Shown: positions 13,251 to 23,174 of the stretch, one piece after another
Numbering within the stretch: the first letter of the stretch is position 1
Layout of the letters: each line of letters begins with the position of its first letter
Source: Syngnathus acus
Lineage: Eukaryota > Chordata > Actinopteri > Syngnathiformes > Syngnathidae
Assembly: GCF_901709675.1 (NCBI RefSeq)
Contig: NC_051100.1
Location: forward strand, 1,366,001-1,430,000
Direction of reading: 5' to 3'
DNA: 64,000 nucleotides
The notes under the pieces: model-generated
The model's input: only the letters and a program-made list of their open reading frames with translations
Told to the model about the DNA's origin: nothing
The model's database searches: none
Position numbers and translations under genes: made by a program

Positions 13251-14115
13251 GGTTGCTTTTGTGACTCAAAGGACAAAAATAGAAAATCTATTTTAAAATA
13301 ACCCCAAAAAAAAATAGATGGACATTTTAAGGTTATTTTACTCTATAAGTTATGATTATTGCGACTTTTGTTTTCAAGCTGCCCGGTCAGGCCAGAGAGC
13401 ATGTTCTCCACAACAAACGCTATCACATCAAAGTGCGTGTGTGTGTCAGGGGGAGCTTCAAAACTTCCACCTCATTCCCTCATCCTAAAGACTTCCCTCC
13501 GCCCATCCCAACATCCTTAATGCGAGGAGAAGTGAGGTGAGGGAATCCTTCCTTGTATGTTTTGCATGCTTTGTTGTGCCTCTTTGTGCTTGTTTTGCTC
13601 CTCCCTGCCGCATCCTTTGTCAGCACGGTGAACTCCGTGTGCACTTTGACCCTTTGGGGCTGGCTTCTCAGGCAGTTTGGCCTTTCTCTTTGTTGCATTT
13701 CTTTTTTGCATCTACAAGGAGCCGCCATCCCTCACCTCTTGCGTAAGCATGAAACACTTGCGTGACCTTTTCATCCGGCCTCCCACAACCTGTCGTCTTC
13801 CTCCCCCAAGGTTGTCAACTTTTACGACTCAGAGCGAAGAGTTAAAGTCCTCAAGCGCATGTGTCAAAGTGCTAGTCCCACCCATAGCTTGAGGGTCTAA
13901 AGTACCATCGTCATGTTACCTCTTCCCATTGCTTTTCAACTTTAATGGAAATAATAAGAAACTCCCAAAATACGAAACAAGTCGCTAAATAATGTCACAG
14001 CATATTTAGTTTTTTTTTTGTTTAAGCTTGAATCAGTCAAATGCAGTAAGTAAGAATAGAGCTGCTAAAATTGAGTACCCAGTGGACAATTTATAGTTTC
14101 CCATCACTATGCATG

Positions 14116-14196
14116 CTATGTCAAGGCTGTGCGTGACTTATTAAAGCTAGGTGTACTATGTTAAGGACATGTGAAGCATATTAAGTTTATGTGAGC
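14116..14196 (+). repeat. Degenerate tandem repeat, four units of about 20 bases
   Basis: Four successive units of 19-21 bases share the pattern CTATGTTAAGG-TATGTGAAG: starts at about 14116, 14137, 14156 and 14177. The units differ at several positions, so the array is old or was never homogenised. The alignment was made by eye. Confidence 0.4.
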
Positions 14197-15298
14197 CCAA
14201 GTGTTGGCGTAACGACCAGACACCCGGTGGCCTTGTGGCTCTCCAGAATGGAATGGAGGGCAGTTGCCTTGCGAGCCTTCGGACTAATATTAATTTGAAA
14301 TGCTATAATTGGGATAATGAATCTAGTTATGGTAGCGTTCTCAGAAAGGGTCGTATATTCACCGCCTTCTTTTTCTGTAGCATCACATCACACAAGTCAA
14401 GGCTAACCTGTGAGCCAGCACAACATCAAAACACGAGCAAGCATAGGGCATCATATTATAAGTGTATGTCAAGCAAAGATTTGGGAGATTTAGCTGCTAT
14501 TTGAGTCTTTTTATTGGACAGCGACCATATGTAGACTAAGTAGTCCAAAGCTGTGGAAGTTTAAATAGAAATGTCATTCTTGGGAATGGAATAAATCCGA
14601 ACACACTTAACGTCTCTGGGAGTCATTCCAATGAAATACTGTAAATTTTGCTTGCTAAGAAAGCCCATAAAGATGTGATCTATATCTGGGAAATATTGAA
14701 ATGTCTACACTCAACCCAATGTTGCCTGTGAAGATGATATCCAATAATCACACCCCATTACATTTAGTTTCTGCGCCGTTGTGTTTAACTGTGTGTAGTA
14801 TGTGCATGGACGCCTTCAGTCGGGTGCAGTCATGCATATATTAGCATGCTCACATTTGTGAATCCAGTGCTTAAAAAGAGTTTTGGCAGTATATGATCAA
14901 CAGTGCCAGACTCTCTGCCCATGCTGCGTTTGCTTCTCCCCCCCGACCCACACACACACACACACAAACAGAGGATGAAATATTCTCCTAGCAACAAATT
15001 GATATAATGACCGAGTGTGCCTTGTTATCTTCAAGCTCCATCAGATTGGCAAACTTCTGAGGGAAAGCCAAATGTCTGGGAAATATCACCAGTCATTTAT
15101 CAAGTGGCGCTCATTAGCATGGCGCCTACACAAGCACAGGCAGAAATGTGAAGAAAAAAAAGTGGCCGTTTGGGTCTTATTTGAACAAAACGTCGCTTGG
15201 CAGCCTTTGCGACCTTGAGCCGAGTGCGGCCTGGCGTCTATTCCACCACTTTTAGGCAATATGCAAAATATGCACACCCTCTCAAAAAATGCATTTCT

Positions 15299-15321
15299 CC
15301 CCCCCCCCCCCCCCCCCCCCC
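15299..15321 (+). repeat. C23 homopolymer tract
   Basis: Twenty-three consecutive C residues. The complementary G strand can form G-quadruplex structures. Length is prone to sequencing and replication slippage. Confidence 0.95.
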
Positions 15322-15504
15322 TGTTTGCATAGTTACATGCCATTAGCTCCCACATGCTAAGAGATGTTTATACTGATGTCAATTTAATTGTTTAATTCAT
15401 TCATACTTGCTCATACTAGCATGCTTTTCACTCAAATAATAGCATGGACTTGAAGTTCTTGGCAGCAAAATTGGCATCAAGTGTGTTATTTTGTTTGACC
15501 ATTT

Positions 15505-15770
15505 TTTTCCCCATTAATTAATTAAGTGAGATTAATGAGTTAAGGTCCTGCCAGTAATTATCGTAGCATAGCACCATTACTCTTTTAATCTGGCGCACCC
15601 GCTGGAGTGTGCACCAGTCCCCGCACCGCAGTCGAACAATTCAAGCCTGGCCGATGCCACTCCGTGGCGCGATTGGTCGATCGCGTTTATGATCCGTCCT
15701 GAATAGCCAAGGCGCTACCACAACGGTAGCAGGGCTACATTAATTAGGAGGTGACTGCATACTCCATTTT
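15505..15770. promoter_or_regulatory. Candidate conserved non-coding element
   Basis: Begins with overlapping homeodomain sites (CCATTAATTAATTAAG, GATTAATGAG and CAGTAATTATC). It continues through an unusually CpG-containing unique block (GGCGCGATTGGTCGATCGCG, with an inverted CCAAT box inside) and ends at ACATTAATTAGGAGG. Alternating TAAT cores and GC-rich sequence is typical of vertebrate developmental enhancers. Conservation has not been tested. Confidence 0.45.
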
Positions 15771-16823
15771 TCCTTGTCACATTGAGCGCGGTCCCAGGTG
15801 ACAGCGAGCGAGAAGGTGGCGCAGTCCAGATGAAGCGCACCCACCCCTGCATCCAGCAAAGCGAAATAATGAGTTTCCGTCCCCCTTTAGCCGCCGCATG
15901 CACGGTGATATACAACTCGCAATTAAGCATGGCTTGCTGATCCAGTGATTAATGCCTCTTGTGGCGCTCATGAGGGGACCGAGTGCGAGACTAGTGGACT
16001 GGCTCAGTCCGCCTGTTTATATTCCCATCATGGCCGCGCCGCTCAAGCCCTTCCTCCAGCCTGCACTATACCCGCTCACACACTTATTCTTTTCTTCCCT
16101 CTTAACCGTTTGCCATTACTGGGAAGATGGAGAGGACTATTTGCAATTCAGTAACCTTTATGACAGTGCACTCTTTAATCAGAGACCCATATTTCCTTGC
16201 TAGTGCTAGACACTCACAGTAACACACATCAAGTGGAGGGCAGAGGCCCATGAAATACCCGGCCTGGGCCAGTTGGAGGAAAAAGCGGCTTATCTGATTT
16301 ACAATCCCCGCCGTGGCTTCATTTGTTGTTGTTGAAGGCTTTTAATTTTTACGGCGGGACGGCACTAAGTAAATTGCGCCTTGTTTAAGACGACGACGGG
16401 GCTTTTTTTTAAGAGGGTGCGAGGGAGGTGTTGAGGATTCAGACAATTATCAAATCGTTAGAACAGAATATACTAGGTTGGTGAGGCTATTTGTTGGGTG
16501 TTATTGGTGGAAGCGAAGAACATAGCACATGGCAATGAAGCAAATAAAACCGTTCTTATTGATCAAACGTTAGGACGATGGCCGCGAGCGCATTTTTAGT
16601 GGTACCGTAGTTAATTACAGTTCAATAATGCCATAATGTGGTGATTTGCTCAGCGTTTTTGAAAGAAAATAGAAACTGTCAAGCTGTGCTTTTCAGCTCG
16701 GGAAATTTGAATGTGACTCACTGGGGATTTTTAAAAAGATATTAACGATTTTGCCTTGAAATGGCTTGTATAACATGGTGTAACATAATTGAAATATCTT
16801 ATCATGCATATATATATATGTAT
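15771..16823. other. Intergenic stretch without a recognised gene
   Basis: Unique sequence with a moderately CpG-rich beginning (15780-16060). A small perfect hairpin lies at the right edge: ATTGAAATAT at 16788-16797 and ATATTTCAAT at 16822-16831. No coding frame is credible. Confidence 0.55.
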
Positions 16824-16977
16824 ATTTCAATAGGGCTCTGGAGGACACCGTGGATATGGAGCCTTTATTACAAAAAAAAAAAAAAAAAAGACAGGGCTGG
16901 TAAAGTGAACACAAACACAATGGACCATTGGAGTCACACAATAGCAGTACAACCCTCACCACTTGTTGGAAACACAG

Positions 16978-17010
<33 letters not shown>

Positions 17011-17345
17011 CCAAAATGACAAATTTGTTAATGTGAATACGCAATGATTTGGAAACATCACCCATATATATATATATATATATATATGACTCCAATATAT
17101 TTTTTATATATATATATATATATATGGGTGATGTTTCCAAATCATTGCGTATTCACATTAACAAATTCGTCATTTTGGATGTGTGTGTGAACTGTGCTTC
17201 CAACAAGTGGTGAGGGTTGTACTGCTATTGTGTGACTCCAATGGTCCATTGTGTTTGTGTTCACTTTACCAGCCCTGTCTTTTTTTTTTTTTTTTTTGTA
17301 ATAAAGGCTCCATATCCACGGTGTCCTCCAGAGCCCTATTGAAAT
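16824..17345. repeat. Long near-perfect inverted repeat (hairpin)
   Basis: The left arm (16824-17087, 264 bases) and right arm (17105-17345, 241 bases) are reverse complements separated by only 17 bases. Outside microsatellites I find two mismatches (17021 against 17168, and 16972 against 17197) in roughly 210 compared bases. The arms differ otherwise only in a CA/TG run (30 against 10 bases) and the central AT run (about 24 against 21). Both contain an 18-base A or T tract of equal length. No transposase, terminal motif or target-site duplication is evident, so this may be an inverted duplication or an assembly fold-back rather than a classical transposon. Confidence 0.95.
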
Positions 17346-18815
17346 GAATGAGCGACACTCATCCTACAGAGCACAAGGGCAGGCCTCTCCCCCTCCCTCT
17401 CCCCAAACCTTCTCCCACTACCACTTCCTCTTAGCTGGATCATTTCCCTTCACACCCAGACAGCCTTTGTAGTGGCAGCATCATTCTCCTCCTCACTTTA
17501 ACCCTCCCTTCATCTTTCCTCTCCTCCTCCTCACGCTCTCATTCACTCCAACTTTCATAAGCTCACTAAAGCATGGCCTTCAATTCCCTTGTTCTACTGT
17601 TTTCACTTAAGATCAGGAGTGATGAGCAAAAGGTTTCTGGCTCAATCCTTGAGCAAAGGCTCGGTGTGACAGGGATTATTATTTATTTGTCATCTTGGAT
17701 GTAATAAGCTGTAGGTACAGACTGGAGAGCCGGTGATTTATTGCTCTGTCGAGCGCCAGTAGCAGTCCGGCCGCTGGGGCGTGCAGGATGAATACCGACC
17801 TGTCACTCCCGTCCATCCGTCTCCGCGCGCCCGCCGCCCTCGCAACGCCGCCCCATTTCATGCCAGAATACATAAACAATCTTTCATTACTCGGAAGGCT
17901 TTTTTTCATATTTGCTCTTCACAGGACACAAAGTTTGAATTTATTCATAGATTTCTTTTTTGTATCCACCCTCTCCCTGTGTTGCACTTGTGTTTCTTTT
18001 TGTTTGTTTCTCAGACTTTTCCGTGGATTTAGTCAGATAGAAAATACCACGCGGCTACTGATAGGTTTTACTATTTTTTTTTATGCCTCGCATGTAATGG
18101 AAAGATGATTTTTAGCATGCAGATAGTCACGGTGTTTGAAACAATACTTGAGCTCTCAACTTGAATCACCTTCATTTTTTCGTGAAGTTTTAAACGTGCC
18201 CGCAAAACACAATCCACGCTGGCTGGAAGAGATAGCTATTTTTTATTTAAGCTAGCAGCTAATTTATCCACGTGAATTCAAGCTCAAAGCAGCATCAATG
18301 TCCTTTGAGGTGTAGCAAAATTTGGAGGGTGCAACTTTGAGTTTGGAAAGCTTTGTTAGTTGAGTTATCGCATCGGTACATTTAAGTAAGCGGAGGCCAC
18401 CCACGAATCTGTGCAATCGGGGCTCTCATCACAAGACCATTGGTCACACTCTGACCTTGTGGAGCTGACTTACTCGAATTTTGTGTTTTATGGCGTGTCG
18501 TCAAACTTCACTGCTTTGCTCAGCTTGCACCCAGTGATGAAAACGGAAATTTCTTGCAATTCAGGGTCGCCCATCTGTGTAGTGTTGTACACATGATTCA
18601 AGTTTGGTAGCAAAGTTTGTTGGGCCAAAATTAGCCCAAATGACCCCAAAATGGTCCTTTAAACCAAAATATTTTCTTTTCTGACATGGGTTCATTCTTT
18701 TTTGGGTCTATTCGTAATATTCTATTCATGAATACCTAAGATCATGTTTGCACGTCACACATAATACATCACAGCAATTCGATTCAATCCAAATATTCTT
18801 TTCAGACAAACATAG
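17346..18815. other. Intergenic stretch without a recognised gene
   Basis: Starts with a pyrimidine-rich region (17380-17560, CTCC/CTTC repeats) and then unique sequence. A short CpG-rich island-like piece lies near 17765-17850. No exon structure could be supported. Confidence 0.55.
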
Positions 18816-18819
18816 TTTG

Positions 18820-19180
18820 TTTAATCTAATCGCATCCCATTTTAAACGTCTCTCCCGCGAGGTTATTTATAAACCTGATAAACGGGCGGAAGTGAAGACG
18901 TAGAGAAAACACGACCTTAATAGATTGTCTTTGCTTGCCCTCGTCGTTCCCTGTCGATACGCATTTTCATTTCCTCGTTCCTTAAGCGCTCTCCGCGGGC
19001 ACCGATTGGCTAACGCCGCGCTTGCTTTGTAAACAGGCTCCTCGTTTATTAGGCACCTTTATCTTTGAACCAGCGCTGCAAAACCACCGCAGCTAGTCAG
19101 AGGACACGGGATGATTAAGAGCTATTAATTTTGGTGGGCTGGTAAATAAACTGACCTGCTTCCAGTGTCCTCTGAAAGAC
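18820..19180. promoter_or_regulatory. Candidate conserved non-coding element
   Basis: Contains TTAATCTAATCGCATCCC, an inverted CCAAT box in CGATTGGCTAACG, forkhead-like GTAAACAGG, and AGCTATTAATTTTGG, in a block with many CpGs. At its right side an 11-base inverted pair, TCAGAGGACAC (19097-19107) and GTGTCCTCTGA (19165-19175), encloses the TATTAATT core. The combination suggests a regulatory element. This is inference without alignment data. Confidence 0.45.
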
Positions 19181-19895
19181 TGTGGACACTCACCCACACA
19201 CACAAACCAAGCGTGTGTGTGTGTTTGTGTGTTATCAGCATGGTGAATGGTGACTTTTAGTTAGAGGACGTCCTCCAGTTGGTGATGCCTCACACAAGCA
19301 ATGAGCTGAGAATGCTCATTTGGGCCCTGAATAAGGCGCAGACAGTCACCATTTATTCCCAGATCATTGGATGTCAGCCGGACAGCTCACTGCTGTCTAA
19401 TTAGTGTCAACGGATTGGAATGAGGCGAGCTTGCTAGCTTTGTCTTGAATCACTACATTCAGTCCACAGCTCACTTTTTCTACTGTGGACTGGTGATCTC
19501 GTCTAAGGAATGAAAACCTCTGCTGGCCAGTCTTACATATTCACTGTTCTGTATTTTCTCTACTATGTTACCATTCATACTAAGTAGTTAACTGAGGGTT
19601 CAACCATTGTATACATAGGCCACTTGTATATCAGCTGCCTGACAGTGAACCAGCACCACTACTACTACCACAGCACAGCACAGCACAGCACAGCAGCGTA
19701 TACTTTTTCCCCCCCCTTGCTTGTTTTTCTGCTCTTATCTATTGAGTGTTTTTTGTCTTTTGTCAGCCTCTCCTCAGCTAGATTGGATGTTCAGGTCAAT
19801 AAGGTCCACATCGCTGCTGCTGCTGCTGCTTGCGAGGCTGCAAACCACCACTGACACGCAGCTGATCAAGCCTTAATTGAGTAGACATTTTCTCC
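19181..19895. other. Intergenic stretch with short tandem repeats
   Basis: Holds a (CA)/(TG) hairpin-like region near 19195-19235, an ACT trinucleotide run and five CAGCA units ending near 19695, and a GCT trinucleotide run near 19811-19830. No gene is supported. Confidence 0.6.
19671..19695 (+). repeat. CAGCA pentanucleotide microsatellite
   Basis: Five perfect CAGCA units directly after a short ACT/ACC trinucleotide run. It is probably length-variable. No coding context is seen. Confidence 0.9.
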
Positions 19896-19899
19896 CCGT

Positions 19900-20560
19900 G
19901 ATTTCTATCGATGCTCGGCGGAGGAAAAAAACAAAGTGAGTCTCTATCGCGCCGGACTCCTGGGAGTCAACAACTCGTGTGTTTAAGCTCTCTGCTGTCC
20001 AATTCTACTCTCAACCGTCCGCGTATTCCTTCCACTGCTTTTCTTTGCGCCGCTCCTTGCTCGGTGTGCACCTTCTGTCGAGCCGAGGTGCGGTGAGCGG
20101 TCCGTGCAAGGTGGGTTGAAGCATTAGTGTTTTCTGCTTGCCGGTGCAATAGAGGCCGACATGCATCGGCGCTTCTGTCAGCGGCGATGCAGATGGGAGG
20201 TGAAAAGCTCCACGGTGGCGAGGCGCTGAGGCGGCGACGCCTTTACCGCGTACACTCCTCTACCTTTCCACCTTTGTTACCGCAGCAGTCAGGATGGATC
20301 ACGGGCTGTGACAAAGTGCAGGGATTGATGGATGGACAGAGCCACAGAGTGGATGAGAGGATGGATGAGGGCGCAGGAGGGAGTTTAACACGGCAAACAA
20401 AAAGAGACAGAGAGGAACGACCCGCGTCGGCCGTGCGGCAATTTAGCCCTCCGCTCAGGCAGCTAGCTGCGGCCCTGCTACCTGTGAGAATAAAGTAACC
20501 GTGTACAAGACTCAAACGGCGCATGTCGAGGGTGCGGAATGAAAAGCAAGTATAATGGGA
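19900..20560. promoter_or_regulatory. CpG-island-like block, possible orphan promoter
   Basis: From about 20030 to 20480 I count roughly 35 CpG dinucleotides, close to the number expected from base composition, while the flanks are clearly depleted. Densest pieces are TGTCGAGCCGAGGTGCGGTG, GGCGAGGCGCTGAGGCGGCG and ACCCGCGTCGGCCGTGCGGC. A 123-codon frame (20127-20498) crosses it but shows no domain and may be compositional. The block could be a promoter of a long non-coding RNA or of a gene outside the window. Direction cannot be assigned. Confidence 0.45.
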
Positions 20561-21585
20561 CCGCTTCGGATTCAAATTTTCTCGTGATCTACCTTGGCTT
20601 TTTTTTTGCAATTTTTAATTTGCAACCCGGCAATCTTGACTTGTCGCATTCGCCCATCCCAGTCCCGCCATCTTGTTTCACCTTCATCATCCTGTTTTGT
20701 CCATGATGGCCCAAAGTTGTTAGTGTAGCTGCCAGGATCATAATATAAATGTAGCCCATATAATTAGAAGTTATGATCATGAGGTGGCTCCTGTTTAGCA
20801 GTAAAAAAAAGATTCAAACAACACAGTGATTGGTTTAAAACGGAGTTTTAATTTCAGTGCATCATTTTTGTACAAAATCCAACTAAATTCTGGTTGGGCG
20901 CATGCTCTCTCATTATAGGCCCTACCTGTACTGCATTACTTGTCAGCAGTGTCGGGGCGGCCTGCTCAGATTAAGACTAATGCCGATGGCCCCGGGAACT
21001 ACGATTAGAATCACACTCATTACTCAGGGCCTGGTGACGGAAGCAATTTAAAGTCCCCATCTTTATAGTACATGAGGCAGGGCAAGCCCCCGCTGTCAGA
21101 GGAGGGAAGACACCACACATCCACACACACACACACACACACACTACAACTGCACTTGTCCAGCAAGGACACTTGAAGGCCAGGGCCTTGTGAGACTTCA
21201 TTGACTGGCTGGCTTGTCCTTACGGCTTTTAATTTATTTAAGCAAAAGACTAAGGCAGACTGCTGCCGTTTGCATCGTGTAAAAATCCCTCCATTGGTAG
21301 AAATCTTGGAGGAGTGCATGTGTCACGACCCCAGATTTCAAACCATTCAATATGTGCCGATCAATTGTCATTGGGATTGATCCACAGCACAAACTACGTT
21401 TACGCCCGCGACCCTTTGAGTGCACGTAACTGTGTTTGCCAATGCAGAATTGCTATCAGTGACAGCCTTGTGTCTATCGCCATCATTTCTTTTTTGTTTG
21501 TGATTTTGCTAAGAGGGAAATTTGAAAGTATTCACTGTCTAATACCTGCTTGATGATTTGAGGAGTTTCCAGCTGCTCAGTGTGT
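20561..21585. other. Intergenic stretch without a recognised gene
   Basis: Unique sequence with a CA microsatellite at 21122-21144. No exon, RNA gene or repeat family was recognised. Confidence 0.55.
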
Positions 21586-21587
21586 CT

Positions 21588-21800
21588 CTCGGTGACACTT
21601 GTCCAGAGGAATGCCAGTCAGGGTCAGCTGTAGGGTGGCTGTCACTCGATAATGAATGATGAAGCCATCAATTAGCACCTGTTCCCATGGCAACGCTATC
21701 TCGTTGATGATAACGCTGCACTTTCCCCTGTCAGTCTGGAAGAAATCAATGTATAGCAATGTTGACAGTGTTGAGTGTATTGTTTTAATCATTTAGATCA
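21588..21800. promoter_or_regulatory. Candidate conserved element with RFX-type X-box
   Basis: Unique sequence with GATAATGAATGATGAAGCC, CATCAATTAGC, an E-box/ZEB-like CACCTG, a palindromic X-box at 21681-21694 and GATGATAACG. Several distinct binding-site classes are packed in about 100 bases, which fits an enhancer. It is not tested by comparison. Confidence 0.45.
21681..21694 (+). promoter_or_regulatory. RFX X-box-like palindrome
   Basis: GTTCCCATGGCAAC differs at one position from the palindromic RFX consensus GTTGCCATGGCAAC. RFX factors are known to act on ciliary and neural genes. The site is inside a candidate enhancer and next to a CACCTG E-box. Confidence 0.45.
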
Positions 21801-22079
21801 GCATCTTTATTTATGCTTCTGTATATATATATATATTTTTTATTTTTTTTCATCTTCATTACTGATGTGCAAAGAAAGCAAGCGATTGCTGTGACGCAAG
21901 CACCCTTTTGTACATGCTGTAAGGTTGAGACAAGTACAAATGACACCTGCCTGCTCTGCCTGTATAATAGAGAATGGCATTGACTGATTGATATTGTAAT
22001 TCTGGCAGTGAAGTAATGTTTTACAGCATGCCTAAAGACAGTGGTAGATGGCCCTCCCCGCCGAGCACCTTTCTTCTTT

Positions 22080-22620
22080 ATGGATCTGCCAAGCGCTGAG
22101 GACTGGTTAAATGCTGTCAATCATTGATTTTGCACTCTGACAGCAGAGTGATAGCTGCCGTGATTGAAGGAGTCTGGCTTTTGTCTTTGTCTCTTATGCT
22201 GCAAAAAAAAAATCCTTCTTTTACCACTCCCCCCCCACCCGCTTTTCTCTTCTGCTCTCGCCTTTTTCTGCAAATGGGCATCAACGGGCCATGAAATAAT
22301 CAATGCTGATGATCCATCTTGGAGCCTGTCGATATGTTAATGAGCACGCCTCATCGTTATTGCCGCCAGGTCATAAATCACTGCCTCTTAGCAGAATGCA
22401 TAGCAGCTGGTGCAGCAAACCGCGGGCCAGGAATAAAACACTGTCTTTTAACGATTAATGTCCAAACATTCTGCTGCCCTGCGCCTTGATTGTTTTCGCA
22501 TGCCAAAAAAGTGCGACGGATTGTAAATCAATAAAACAATAAGACAAAGTGTTTTAATAAAGGGAGCGGTTGCGAGTAAATCATTGCGGTTCCAGGATAA
22601 GGAATAATTGGATACCTGCT
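22080..22620. promoter_or_regulatory. Strong candidate conserved non-coding element
   Basis: Contains an exact PBX-MEIS decamer (22114-22123, minus orientation), TTGATTTTGCACTCTGACAG, GATATGTTAATGAGC, TTATTGCCGCCAGG, AGGTCATAAATCACTG and AACGATTAATG, with almost no low-complexity sequence outside an A9 and C7 tract near 22202-22236. The long unique run with evenly spread AT-rich cores is the hallmark of a developmental enhancer. This is one of the best candidates in the window by eye. Confidence 0.5.
22114..22123 (-). promoter_or_regulatory. PBX-MEIS composite decamer
   Basis: Reverse complement of the plus strand reads TGATTGACAG, the exact PBX-MEIS (TALE heterodimer) composite. It is the first of three exact copies in the window (also 27286-27295 and 53241-53250). 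Confidence 0.5.
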
Positions 22621-22836
22621 ACCGGTCTTTTTGTTTTAGGTTACAATTGCCTTACATTTTTCCCTCTCAAAGCTACTTCACAGCAGCAAGCTAAGCTAAC
22701 ATTAATATGTGTTCATTTTTAACATTCTTTGTCGCTGGCTGAAATGACAGCAACTGAGATTTGTGGTTTTAAGCAGTCTTAAGCACAGAACAGCAATACG
22801 ATAGATAGCAATAGCAATAGAACCATTGTACGAGGG
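22621..22836. other. Short unassigned stretch before a retrotransposon remnant
   Basis: Contains no recognised element. The AGATAGCAATAGCAATAG run just before 22820 is a short imperfect hexanucleotide repeat. Confidence 0.4.
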
Positions 22837-23115
22837 GGAACATCGCGTGGAGGTGGACTGTGCGTCTACATCCGTGAAGAATAGTGCCGGGACTTTGTTG
22901 TGGGATGCCAGCACTGCTCGCCACTGGCGAAGTTTGTGATCTCCGGGCTGTTGGGGTCCTGAACTCTCTCCCCGTTGTTTTACTTGTGTGTTAATCGTGT
23001 GCTGTGTCTCGTCACTGTGGGATAGGGGGACCGGTATTTCGGTTTCTTTGTGTGTCCTAGCATGAAGGAATTGACAATAAAGCTGACTCTGACTCTCTGA
23101 CTCTGACTCTGACAA
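22837..23115 (+). mobile_element. Internally deleted non-LTR retrotransposon remnant
   Basis: Frame 22837-22962 translates to GTSRGGGLCVYI, then a stop, then CSPLAKFVI. The GGGLCVYI and CSPL-EF-I blocks are characteristic of the apurinic-type endonuclease domain of fish LINE ORF2 proteins. The frame then ends, and after about 100 bases the sequence reads GAATTGACAATAAAGCTGAC followed by GACTCT repeats (to about 23113), a typical LINE 3' end. The reverse transcriptase region between them is absent. The copy is dead: it has an in-frame stop, a deletion, and is truncated at the 5' side. Confidence 0.65.
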
Positions 23116-23125
23116 TAGTCATCAT

Positions 23126-23128
<3 letters not shown>

Positions 23129-23172
<44 letters not shown>
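23129..23172 (+). repeat. (GA)22 microsatellite
   Basis: Forty-four bases of uninterrupted GA directly after the retrotransposon tail. Microsatellites often expand beside such tails. Confidence 0.97.

Positions 23173-23174
<2 letters not shown>

Larger units (their letters stand above)
13251..15500. other. Intergenic stretch with tracts and a degenerate tandem repeat
   Basis: No gene is supported. Overlapping short frames near 13480-13890 lie in a pyrimidine-rich CTT/CCT region and are compositional. The stretch contains an approximate 20-base tandem repeat at 14116-14196, a short CA run near 14948-14966 and a 23-base C tract at 15299-15321. Confidence 0.55.

Noticed and set aside
16693-17061. 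Frames of 91-122 codons across the inverted repeat
   Set aside because: They read through poly-A, CA and AT microsatellites, giving poly-Lys, Thr-His or Cys-Val runs, so they are artefacts of simple repeats.
20127-20498. 123-codon frame in the CpG-rich block
   Set aside because: GC-rich sequence has few stop codons. The Arg-rich product shows no motif and an opposed frame of similar length exists.
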